Source: Solimicrobium sp040544425 (lineage in GTDB: Bacteria; Pseudomonadota; Gammaproteobacteria; Burkholderiales; Burkholderiaceae_D). From it: DNA of 35,446 nucleotides. Position numbers and translations under genes: made by a program. The stretch's first letter is position 1. Each line of letters starts with the position of its first letter. Positions 24,445 through 32,574 of this stretch are shown piece after piece. Where the stretch lies: positions 1 through 35,446 of the forward strand of contig JBEONO010000028.1 in NCBI GenBank assembly GCA_040544425.1, in the 5' to 3' direction. The notes beneath the pieces are model-generated. The model was given only the letters and a program-made list of their open reading frames with translations. It searched no databases and was not told where the DNA came from.

Positions 24445-25608
24445 TTAGAAAGTGCCTTGCAGAGCTACCGACAGCAATCTGGAATCGCCAAAGAATTTAT
24501 ACGGAAACTTCGACTGGTCTTTGTTGTCGTCATACTGAACTTTCAGCGCCGTATTCGGCAGGAAATCCCAGCGCAGCACAACTGAATTCGTCGACTGCGA
24601 TTCAATCGGTGCCGCTACCGTGGTGTAATACGAATGCGTCAGCATCGGTGTGAAGTCGCCAAACTTGTAACCGACCCCCAGCAGATTGTATTTGTAGACA
24701 TTGTCCAGACCCACTGCTGTGCTGACCTGCTGATAATGATCAATCTCTGCGCGCACGACCCAGTTCTGGTAGTCGATGTTGGCAGATAAACCTTCGAGAC
24801 GGGTAAAGGCATTATCGACATACGGTGCCGAGCCCATCAACGCAACGTGATCGCGATATTTCATCACCATCGCCCGGACATCAACAATGCCGTTGGTGGC
24901 CGACACATAGCCGCCCAACATATTGTCCCAGGTTTCCGTGGTTGGCCTGCCGTTATAGATCAGCGTGTCGTAGGCGTCATACTTCTGCTTAAACCGGCCG
25001 GCCCAGGCGCTGGCATTCATCGTCCAGGCCGAAGCACCGAGCTGGGTGTGGTAACTGATATTGGCGCCATCATAGGTATAGATCGGCCAGCCATACACAT
25101 TGGGTGGCGGTCTGACCCAAGGGTAAGAATAGCCGATGTACAGGTAGTCGCTGTAGTAGTACAGCGGAATGCGCAGGCGTCCGGCCTGAACCGTGACCGG
25201 CGAATCGGCCGATGGACTCCATGCTGCGTACAGCCAGTCTACCGATGGGCTTGACCCGTTATTGGGATTTTGTGCGCGCAGCACAAATTGTCCGGTCACG
25301 GAAAACGTGCTGGAAAACTCCTTGCGCAGCTGCAGGCCGATCAGCGATTCCTGGTCGAGTGTAAATCCTTCGCTTTTTTCATAAACGCCAACGTATTCCC
25401 AGTTCTGCACCGAGCAGGGACATTTCCATTGCTGATAGGTCCAGGGTGCACTGCTGCCCTGCGCAGATCCGCTCAGCACCGAGGCACCGGTCAGATTGTA
25501 AAACCCCGATGCAGTGAATGAACCGTTTTCGTCCAGGTCGATGGCATGGGCCAGCATATGTGTGAGCAGCAGCACCATCAAAACCAACCATGCAGCTAAT
25601 GTTTTCAT
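24445..25608 (-). CDS. outer-membrane beta-barrel (porin-like) protein
   Basis: 387 residues from MKTLAAW at 25608; the open frame runs to 25776 but the signal peptide (hydrophobic core, AHA before I) fixes the start. The mature part is rich in alternating aromatic/polar strands (LRIPLYYYSDYLYIGYSYPW; YVSATNGIVDVRAMV; LLGVGYKFGDF) and ends in SVALQGTF, a C-terminal Phe beta-signal recognised by BAM. Two Cys as CPC (63-65) are unusual for a porin. It lies 91 bp after a short PstS-like gene on the same strand, so the pair may work together. The solute is unknown; it is not a classical general-porin sequence. Confidence 0.8.
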   Translation of the reverse strand: MKTLAAWLVLMVLLLTHMLAHAIDLDENGSFTASGFYNLTGASVLSGSAQGSSAPWTYQQWKCPCSVQNWEYVGVYEKSEGFTLDQESLIGLQLRKEFSSTFSVTGQFVLRAQNPNNGSSPSVDWLYAAWSPSADSPVTVQAGRLRIPLYYYSDYLYIGYSYPWVRPPPNVYGWPIYTYDGANISYHTQLGASAWTMNASAWAGRFKQKYDAYDTLIYNGRPTTETWDNMLGGYVSATNGIVDVRAMVMKYRDHVALMGSAPYVDNAFTRLEGLSANIDYQNWVVRAEIDHYQQVSTAVGLDNVYKYNLLGVGYKFGDFTPMLTHSYYTTVAAPIESQSTNSVVLRWDFLPNTALKVQYDDNKDQSKFPYKFFGDSRLLSVALQGTF

Positions 25609-25699
25609 TTGATGCTCTTCCCGATACACGGATTGGTTTATGCAGCTCACAAGATTTTTCGGCAGGTTTTTCATGATATTGGCCTCTCGTTTTGACAGG

Positions 25700-26116
25700 T
25701 CAAGGTGCTGGATAAACAACTTTGACGGAGGAATCCACTGCACTTTTTTCGATATAGCCGATGGCATTGACATCATTGGCCACCTGTTTTTTCACTGCCT
25801 CACTGCTGCCAAACTGCTTGGGCGGCCTGGCCTTGCCGGTAAATACCAGCTTGGACCAAATCGCTCTGACCTGGGAAGGGTCTTTGTCGGTAATGGTCCT
25901 GTAAAATTCGGCGCGCAGCGGCGATCCTTCCACCATATCGACCGGCGAAAAAGTATTGGTACTGCCCAGGTAGTATTGGGCGATCTGATCCTTGGTAATT
26001 CCGGAGACCGTGCTTTTGGGATTGACCACCACCACGAAATCGGCGGCGGCAACGTGATAGCCGATCAGCAAAACAGTTATTCCGGCGACGATTTTTCCTG
26101 GTATTTTTTTCCTCAT
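25700..26116 (-). CDS. short PstS-like periplasmic binding-domain protein
   Basis: 138 residues from the ATG at 26116 (AGGGG upstream); a GTG seven codons earlier lacks a ribosome site. The signal peptide (MRKKIPGKIV, then GITVLLIGYHVAAA) precedes a domain with FVVVVNPKSTVSGITKDQIAQYYLG, SPLRAEFY and VNAIGYIEKSA, which matches half of a phosphate-type substrate-binding protein. It is far shorter than PstS (~330), and no ABC permease or ATPase genes are nearby. It may be a sensor or partner for the downstream barrel. Its stop is 91 bp from the porin-like start. Confidence 0.8.
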   Translation of the reverse strand: MRKKIPGKIVAGITVLLIGYHVAAADFVVVVNPKSTVSGITKDQIAQYYLGSTNTFSPVDMVEGSPLRAEFYRTITDKDPSQVRAIWSKLVFTGKARPPKQFGSSEAVKKQVANDVNAIGYIEKSAVDSSVKVVYPAP

Positions 26117-26238
26117 GCCTTCCCCTGACCGCGCCACGAAATGTCAATGCAATGCCAAGACCACAGGATCAGCGTAGGCAACAATCGGGATGAATTCAAA
26201 GCTTATTTGCGCTAGTTGGACGAAATGCGACGAACAAA

Positions 26239-26274
26239 AAAAATCCAGTCCCGATTTCTCGAAACTGGATTTTT
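26239..26274. terminator. bidirectional terminator after fadD
   Basis: An 11-bp stem AAAAATCCAGT (26239-26249) / ACTGGATTTTT (26264-26274) encloses a 14-base loop. It lies 21 bases past the fadD stop on the minus strand and separates fadD from the PstS-like gene. Confidence 0.8.
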
Positions 26275-26295
26275 CAACCAGAACTTGCTTGAGCG

Positions 26296-27975
26296 TTACG
26301 CGGCCTGTTTCTCGTCGCGTAATTGGCGGCGCAGAATTTTGCCGACGTTCGTTTTTGGCAACTCGGTTCTGAACTCGATATGACGCGGTTTTTTGTACCC
26401 GGTCAGTTCATGTTTGCAAAAATCGAGGATGTCCTGCTCGGTCAGGGCCTGATCTTTTTTGACGATATACAGTTTCACCGCTTCGCCGGAATGTTCATCC
26501 GGCACACCGACACAGGCACATTCCAGCACACCGGGATGCATTGCCACCACGCCTTCGATTTCATTCGGATAGACATTGAAGCCGGACACCAGAATCATGT
26601 CTTTCTTGCGATCGACGATGGTAGTAAAACCGCTCTCGTCCATCACACCGATGTCGCCTGATTTGAAGAATCCATCTTCGGTCATGCATTTATCGGTTTC
26701 GGCCTGATTCTGCCAATAGCCTTTCATGACCTGCGGCCCGCGGATACCGATTTCACCCGACTGGCCCAACGGCACTTCCAGACCGGCATCATCCAGAATG
26801 ACAATTTCGGTCGAAGGCAAAGGCAGGCCGATCGTGCCCAGTCGGCCGGTTTCCAGCGGATTGGCAGAGGCGATCGGCGAGGTTTCAGACAGGCCATAAC
26901 CTTCACAGATTACGCAGCCGGTCACTTTCTGCCAACGTTCCGCAACAGCTTTTTGCACGGCCATGCCGCCACCCATGCTGACCTTCAATTTAGAAAAATC
27001 GAGCTGAGCAAAATCGGGATTGTTCAACAGGCCATTGAACAGCGTATTGACCGCCGGGAAAAAATCAGCCGGGTATTTGCCCAGTTCCTTGATGAAGCCG
27101 GGGATGTCTCTTGGATTGGGAATCAGCAGATTCATAAACCCCATGCGCATACCCATCAGGCCACACACGGTCAAGGCAAAAATATGATAGAGCGGCAAGG
27201 CGCATACCATCGTCATTTGCACACTGCTGTCGACCTTGTTCAACTCAGGTTTGAACCAGGCATCCGCCTGCAAAATATTGGCAACGATATTGCGATGGGT
27301 GAGCATCGCACCTTTCGATACGCCGGTCGTGCCGCCGGTATATTGCAGGAACGCCAGATCATCGAGGGTAATTTGCACCGGACTCAAACGCAGCCTTGCC
27401 GACTCGCCCAGCAACTGCCTGAACGAGATCGAACCCGGCAATGAAAAGGCCGGAACCATTTTTTTGACGCGCCGCACCACCAGGTTAACGATGGTTCCCT
27501 TGACTGTGCCGAGCAGATCACCCATGCTCGCCACCACCACATGCTTGACGGCAGTCTTGCTGATTACCTGCTCCAAGGTCGTCGCAAAATTTTCAAGAAT
27601 GAAGATTGCTTCCGCGCCCGAATCCTTGAGTTGATGTTCCAGTTCGCGCGGTGTGTAAAGTGGATTGACATTGACTACCGTATAGCCTGCGCGAATGATA
27701 CCCACCATCGCCGCCGGGTACTGCAATACATTCGGCATCATCACCGCAACACGCGCGCCCTTGGGCAAACCTTTGGTTTGCAACCAGGCCGCGATCTGCA
27801 GGGACATGGCATCGAGTTCGGCGTACAGGATCGATTTTCCCATGCACACAAATGCCGGACGGCCAGCATACTTTTTGAACGACTCTTCCATCAATTGCGC
27901 AAGAGACTGGTAATTCGACAAATCGATTTCGGCAGGCACGCCGGGCGGGTAGGATTTCAACCAAAGCTTATCCAT
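26296..27975 (-). CDS. fadD: long-chain fatty-acid-CoA ligase
   Basis: 559 residues, close to E. coli FadD (561). It activates fatty acids to acyl-CoA with ATP at the inner membrane. The adenylate-forming P-loop YTGGTTGVSKGA is at 212-223. GYGLSETSP, the FACS-region GEIGIRGPQVMKGYW, FKSGDIGVMDESGFTTIVDRKKD and a C-terminal Lys motif (LPKTNVGKILRR) are all present. GAGG precedes the ATG at 5 bases. It follows the molybdopterin oxidoreductase by 128 bp and probably has its own promoter. The enoyl-CoA hydratase at 140-916 could act in the same beta-oxidation pathway. Confidence 0.95.
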   Translation of the reverse strand: MDKLWLKSYPPGVPAEIDLSNYQSLAQLMEESFKKYAGRPAFVCMGKSILYAELDAMSLQIAAWLQTKGLPKGARVAVMMPNVLQYPAAMVGIIRAGYTVVNVNPLYTPRELEHQLKDSGAEAIFILENFATTLEQVISKTAVKHVVVASMGDLLGTVKGTIVNLVVRRVKKMVPAFSLPGSISFRQLLGESARLRLSPVQITLDDLAFLQYTGGTTGVSKGAMLTHRNIVANILQADAWFKPELNKVDSSVQMTMVCALPLYHIFALTVCGLMGMRMGFMNLLIPNPRDIPGFIKELGKYPADFFPAVNTLFNGLLNNPDFAQLDFSKLKVSMGGGMAVQKAVAERWQKVTGCVICEGYGLSETSPIASANPLETGRLGTIGLPLPSTEIVILDDAGLEVPLGQSGEIGIRGPQVMKGYWQNQAETDKCMTEDGFFKSGDIGVMDESGFTTIVDRKKDMILVSGFNVYPNEIEGVVAMHPGVLECACVGVPDEHSGEAVKLYIVKKDQALTEQDILDFCKHELTGYKKPRHIEFRTELPKTNVGKILRRQLRDEKQAA

Positions 27976-28103
27976 TCATTCCTCTTGTCTCGTTTAATTA
28001 TTGTATGAAGTGGTATTACAACACCGATGCGGGAAATAAATGCTAAGTCACAGCGTCCTTATACGCAAGTGATTTCCGGCGTCTTGAGCTTAACCTCTAC
28101 TCG

Positions 28104-30194
28104 CTACAGAGTACGAGTCAGTTTTTCGACCTCGACCAATGTGTCGTAAAAGGTCGCACCACCGCCCATATCGGTTAATCGCTGACTGGTCACGGCGTTG
28201 GCATTTTGTCCATCTCCAGCCAGTTTTTTACACCAGATCGACAGGCCCACCACCAGACCACGACGCGCCTTGTCGGTGACTCTGACACGCGCCTGCATGC
28301 TGCCGCGCAGATTGAAAATACGCGCCATGTCTCCGTCTTGAATTGCCCTGTCCCGGGCATCGGCAGGATGCATATCCAGATGCGGCTCGCCTTCGGTGTC
28401 ACGCAGGCTGTGCACATTCACAAACGTGGAATTCATAAAGTTGCGCGCAGGCGGGGAAATCATCGCCAGCGGAAAGTCACGCGCCAGTTGTGCATTGCTG
28501 ACTACTGACTCGTACGGCGCGATATAGCCCGGCAGTGGGTCGAGGCCATCTTTCAGCATGCGCTCGGAATAAAATTCGCACTTCCCGGACGGTGTCAAAA
28601 ACCCGCCTTCCGCAAACGGCGCTGCAGGCAGATTGAGTTTTTTCCAGCCAGCCTGTTTGAGTGCGTCCCAATCAAAATGCATGGCTTTGACGTCATCGGT
28701 CCGGAATGCTGTGGCGGCAATCTGGTCATCGGTTTCTGCAAAACACGGGTCGGCAAACCCCATCCCTCTGGCCAGCAAACGAAAGATTTCACTGTTGGGT
28801 TTCGACTCGCCCAGCGGCGCAATTGCTGCATTATTGGCCATCATGTAATAGTGACCGTAGGCCGAATGCACGTCGACATGTTCGAGCTGGGTGGTGGCGG
28901 GCAGCAGGATGTCGGCATAGTCCGCCGTATCGGTCTGAAAGTGCTCCAGTACGACAGTAAACAAATCATCGCGCGCAAACCCTTGGGCGACTTTGCCTGA
29001 GTCGGGTGCAATCGCCACCGGATTGGAGTTGTAGACGATCAGTGCGGCAATTTTCGGTCCAAATTCGGGACTGGCAGCGCGCAGTAACTCGTCCCCGATT
29101 GAGGTCATGTTGATGGTGCGTGGTTTGATCGTTGCGGGGATCAGATCGGGGCGCTGCATAGCGGCGTTATTTTTAGGAAAAGCGCCCGACAGTGACAGCA
29201 TCGCGCCCCCGGCCGGATTGCGCCAGGCGCCAGTCAGGGCTGGCAAACAGGCGATATTGCGTGCCGCCATGCCGCCGCCGTGAGTGCGCTGTACGCCGTA
29301 ATTCAAGCGTATCAATGCTGCCTCGCCGCGTCGACACACGGCACCATATTCGCGACCCAGTTGAACCACTTCTTCAACCGTAATTCCGCAGGTTGTCGCG
29401 GTGCGCTCCGGTGTCCACTCCTGAACCCGTTCCGCCAATTCAGCAAAACCCAGTGTATATTTTTCGATGTAATCGTGATCAACCAGTTGTTCCTGAATCA
29501 GAACATGCATCAACCCCAAAGCCAGTGCAGAATCGGTCCCCGGCAAAACTGCGATGTGCTGATGACATTTTTCTGCGGTCAATGAGCGATAGGGATCAAT
29601 CGCGATCAGCCTGGCGCCGCGCCGTTTTGCTTCTTGCGCGCGGGTCCAGAAATGCAGATTCGACACGATCGGATTCGAGCCCCAGATCACAATCAGCTTC
29701 GCATCCTGCACCTGTTCCAGATCAGTGCCGATCGACGCACCTACGCTGTATTTATAGCCGGTCGCACCAGCCGTCGCACAGATTGTCCGGTCCAGCAATG
29801 AGGCGCCGAGGCGATGAAAAAATCGCTGCGCCATCGCCTCACCCTGTACCAGGCCGCAGGTGCCGGCATAGCTGTAAGGCAGAATCGCCTGCGGATTGTG
29901 CGCGGCGATTTGTTTCAGATTGTCGGTAATGGTGTCGATCGCCTCGTCCCAACCGATCCGGACAAATTTGCCTTCGCCTTTTTTACCTACACGCTTTTGC
30001 GGGTAGAGCAGGCGATCCGGGTGATAGGTCCGTTCGGTATAGCGCGCCACTTTCGTGCACAACACACCGGCCGTGGTCGGATGATCGGGATCGCCACGCA
30101 CTGCTGTCGCTACACCATCTGTGACAGTAACCAACATGGCGCAGGTGTCTGGGCAATCGTGAGGGCACACGGCGCGGACAATCGTAGTAGTCAT
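28104..30194 (-). CDS. molybdopterin-dependent oxidoreductase (DMSO reductase superfamily)
   Basis: 696 residues from the ATG at 30194 (GGAG 6 bases upstream; a TTG just before it is not needed). Cys10, Cys14, Cys18 and Cys46 (CPHDCPDTC and VLCTK) form the N-terminal [4Fe-4S] site. IVIWGSNPIVSNLHFW, ATTQLEHVDVHSAYG and the C-terminal dinucleotide domain (HPADARDRAIQDGDMARIFN) are typical of the bis-MGD superfamily. There is no Tat signal, so it is cytoplasmic. No electron-transfer subunit is adjacent. The substrate is unknown; formate dehydrogenase/BisC-like labels would be over-reading. It follows the beta-hydroxyacid dehydrogenase by 32 bp. Confidence 0.9.
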   Translation of the reverse strand: MTTTIVRAVCPHDCPDTCAMLVTVTDGVATAVRGDPDHPTTAGVLCTKVARYTERTYHPDRLLYPQKRVGKKGEGKFVRIGWDEAIDTITDNLKQIAAHNPQAILPYSYAGTCGLVQGEAMAQRFFHRLGASLLDRTICATAGATGYKYSVGASIGTDLEQVQDAKLIVIWGSNPIVSNLHFWTRAQEAKRRGARLIAIDPYRSLTAEKCHQHIAVLPGTDSALALGLMHVLIQEQLVDHDYIEKYTLGFAELAERVQEWTPERTATTCGITVEEVVQLGREYGAVCRRGEAALIRLNYGVQRTHGGGMAARNIACLPALTGAWRNPAGGAMLSLSGAFPKNNAAMQRPDLIPATIKPRTINMTSIGDELLRAASPEFGPKIAALIVYNSNPVAIAPDSGKVAQGFARDDLFTVVLEHFQTDTADYADILLPATTQLEHVDVHSAYGHYYMMANNAAIAPLGESKPNSEIFRLLARGMGFADPCFAETDDQIAATAFRTDDVKAMHFDWDALKQAGWKKLNLPAAPFAEGGFLTPSGKCEFYSERMLKDGLDPLPGYIAPYESVVSNAQLARDFPLAMISPPARNFMNSTFVNVHSLRDTEGEPHLDMHPADARDRAIQDGDMARIFNLRGSMQARVRVTDKARRGLVVGLSIWCKKLAGDGQNANAVTSQRLTDMGGGATFYDTLVEVEKLTRTL

Positions 30195-30226
30195 CAAAAT
30201 CTCCAGTCGGCTTGGTTCCAGTCAGC

Positions 30227-31135
30227 TTAGTGATTCTCGGGCAGTTGGTCGCGGCCACTGCCCAATCGAAACGGGTGATTATTATCTTCCAGATCCAGCA
30301 ACGCAGCTGAATGATCGGCATGCGGGTGAGTTCTTAACAGTCGCCGATACACCTCGGTAATCAATGCCGCCTGCGGCAAATTTAACTCACTGTCCTGAGC
30401 CGCGGCCAAAATATTTTCCATGTCTTTGCACTGACTTTTCACCTGCCCGCCCGGCATGAAATTACGCTCCAGCATGCGCTGCCCATGCAATTCCAAAATT
30501 TTGCTGCCCGCAAATCCACCCAGTAAAGCCTGTCTGACCGCAGCCGGATCGGCACCACCGGCCTGCGCCAGCAACAAGGCTTCGGCAATCAAATTCAAGG
30601 TGCCACCGACGATCAATTGATTGCATAATTTTGCCAGCTGTCCGGCACCCGGCCCGCCGACCAGAGTGGGATTACCCAGCGCTGCCAAAACAGGTTTGAT
30701 CCGCTCAAAACCGGACAGACTGGCTCCCACCATAATTGCCAGCGTTCCCGCCTCGGCACCGATCACGCCACCAGAAACCGGCGCATCTACAAACTCAATT
30801 CCCTGCCCGGCCAATAACTGACTGAGTGCCAGGGCTTCGGATTGTCTGGTTGAACTCATGTCGACCACCACGGCCTCGTGCGTGATACCGGGCAGCGCCG
30901 CGCTCAGCACCTCACGCACGATGGGACCATTTTCCAACATGGTGATCACCAGATCGGCATGCTCGACTGCTGCGGCGGGTGTCGTTGCAATGGACGCACC
31001 ATGGTTATGGCATCTCAGGGTTTTCGATGCAGTACGATTCCACACAGTGACCGGATAACCAGCGTGCAGCAGGCGCAATGCCATTGGTTGGCCCATTAAG
31101 CCTGTGCCTAAAAAAGCTATGTGAGGTAACGTCAT
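30227..31135 (-). CDS. NAD-dependent beta-hydroxyacid dehydrogenase (HIBADH family)
   Basis: 302 residues from MTLPHIAFLG at 31135; the frame extends to 31234 without support. GTGLMG (10-15) is the nucleotide site, FVDAPVSGGVIGAE holds the substrate-binding Ser-Gly-Gly, and GAGQLAKLCNQL carries catalytic Lys169 and Asn172. Candidate activities are 3-hydroxyisobutyrate or tartronate semialdehyde oxidation/reduction, or a related acid; sequence alone does not separate these. It lies 52 bp after OsmC and 32 bp before the molybdopterin oxidoreductase, all on minus. Confidence 0.9.
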   Translation of the reverse strand: MTLPHIAFLGTGLMGQPMALRLLHAGYPVTVWNRTASKTLRCHNHGASIATTPAAAVEHADLVITMLENGPIVREVLSAALPGITHEAVVVDMSSTRQSEALALSQLLAGQGIEFVDAPVSGGVIGAEAGTLAIMVGASLSGFERIKPVLAALGNPTLVGGPGAGQLAKLCNQLIVGGTLNLIAEALLLAQAGGADPAAVRQALLGGFAGSKILELHGQRMLERNFMPGGQVKSQCKDMENILAAAQDSELNLPQAALITEVYRRLLRTHPHADHSAALLDLEDNNHPFRLGSGRDQLPENH

Positions 31136-31187
31136 ATTATTTATTTGAATCGCATAATCCGCTGCCAGACGGTCTGCGGTGGTCAGT

Positions 31188-31580
31188 TTAGTTCGGGCTG
31201 TCTGCCGCCAAAACAGTGGTGATCGTAATCGCACTGGTCATCAACTTATGTATCGGACATTTATCTGCAATTTCCAATAAGCGGGTAATCTGTTCCGCAC
31301 TCAGATCGCCCCGAAATGCGATTTCACGAGTCAGATGCGATTGCGCGCCTTCCTTGTCCACGGTTACCTTGACGTCAGTTGAGTCCAGCTTCCACGCATG
31401 GCGGTCTGCATACATCTGGACGGTAATTATCGTGCAGGCGGCCAGCGACGCCTCGAAAATTTCGTGCGGTTCCGGACCTGTATCAGTGCCGCCCAGATTG
31501 GCCCTGACGTCGGCAATAATGGTGTGACTGCCGCTGGTAATTTCAGCGACGAATTTTTCTTTCCGCTTACCTGTAATCAT
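31188..31580 (-). CDS. OsmC-family peroxide-reducing protein
   Basis: 130 residues from MITGKRKEKF at 31580, with GGGGAG 6 bases upstream; a frame running back to 31790 is inside pirin and is rejected. The two family cysteines are Cys49 (LAACT) and Cys108 (DKCPIHK), with the Glu of PHEIFEAS. OsmC/Ohr proteins reduce organic hydroperoxides through these cysteines. It belongs to the OsmC rather than the Ohr branch by the PHEIFEASLAAC motif. It is 31 bp after pirin, so co-transcribed. Confidence 0.92.
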   Translation of the reverse strand: MITGKRKEKFVAEITSGSHTIIADVRANLGGTDTGPEPHEIFEASLAACTIITVQMYADRHAWKLDSTDVKVTVDKEGAQSHLTREIAFRGDLSAEQITRLLEIADKCPIHKLMTSAITITTVLAADSPN

Positions 31581-31611
31581 TTTGCTCCCCAATATTTTGT
31601 CTCTTGCGCCC

Positions 31612-32481
31612 TCAATCAGGGGCAGGTATAAATTCATTGTCGCCGGGCACAGTCGGGAAGGTGCCGTCTTTCCATTTTGCTTTGGCAACTTCAATTTTTT
31701 CGCGCGAGCTGGAGACCAGATTCCACCAGATAAAGCGTGGACTCTGGAAAGGCTCACCGCCCAGAATAATAAAATGCGCACGGTCATCAAATTCCAGACG
31801 GGTCTTGCTGTTGACAGGCAGGGTCAGCATCTCGTGCACATCGATCGTCTGCTCAACAACCTGCACCTGACCGGCAATCACGTAAATCCCGATTTCGAAT
31901 CCCGGAAAATCCAGATCGATAAAGCCATATGCCGATTTGGACTTGATTTCCGCCAGGATCAGGGGTGAGCTGGTTTTTACCTTTGACTTCAAGCCAAACG
32001 CCTGCCCTGCCACCACCGACAACTGGTGGGTTGCTGTTTCGATGCGGGGAATTTCAGAACTGTCGTAGTGATCAAAGCCAGGTTGCACATCTTCCAGCTC
32101 ATCGGGCAAAGCGACCCATAATTGCAGGCCGTGCAGGCGATGCGGAATATTTCTGTCGTCCGGGTGGCCGCGTTCGGAATGGGAAATCCCGCGTCCGGCC
32201 GTCATCCAGTTCACGTCGCCCGGTTTAATCGTCACATCCGACCCGATGCTGTCTTTGTGCACCATCCGGCCTTCCAGCAGGTAAGTGAAGGTTGACAGGC
32301 CGATGTGCGGATGGGGTCGCACGTCAATTTTTTGTCCGGGTGCGATGTCGACAGGCCCCATGTGATCAAAAAAAATGAATGGGCCGATCATTCTCTTTTT
32401 GGCTTGCGGGATAATCCGTGTGACTGTCATCCCGCCGCCCAGATCATGCGGCTTTCCAATTAGCTTCAGAATTTCTGCCAT
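31612..32481 (-). CDS. pirin family protein
   Basis: 289 residues from MAEILKLIG at 32481, with GGGGGAAG upstream. This bicupin has the four metal ligands of pirin at almost the same residue numbers as human pirin: His57 and His59 (RPHPHIG), His101 and Glu103 (GISHSE). Some bacterial pirins have quercetinase activity and others bind metabolic enzymes, so a specific role cannot be given. It probably heads the unit pirin-OsmC-hydroxyacid dehydrogenase-molybdopterin oxidoreductase. Confidence 0.93.
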   Translation of the reverse strand: MAEILKLIGKPHDLGGGMTVTRIIPQAKKRMIGPFIFFDHMGPVDIAPGQKIDVRPHPHIGLSTFTYLLEGRMVHKDSIGSDVTIKPGDVNWMTAGRGISHSERGHPDDRNIPHRLHGLQLWVALPDELEDVQPGFDHYDSSEIPRIETATHQLSVVAGQAFGLKSKVKTSSPLILAEIKSKSAYGFIDLDFPGFEIGIYVIAGQVQVVEQTIDVHEMLTLPVNSKTRLEFDDRAHFIILGGEPFQSPRFIWWNLVSSSREKIEVAKAKWKDGTFPTVPGDNEFIPAPD

Positions 32482-32527
32482 TGCTTCCCCCAGATTGATT
32501 TTTATCGTTAGTGCCTCAAGCCGAGCT

Positions 32528-32533
32528 ATTCTA
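32528..32533 (-). promoter_or_regulatory. candidate -10 element upstream of pirin
   Basis: On the minus strand TAGAAT lies 46 bp before the pirin ATG, with a TTAACC-like -35 at a long 19-bp spacing. It sits in the 93 bp between the PLD-like stop and pirin, which supports a separate transcription start there. Confidence 0.35.
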
Positions 32534-32574
32534 GTCCCTTCCAAAACTTATTGGTTAAACACGCCTGAATTCTT

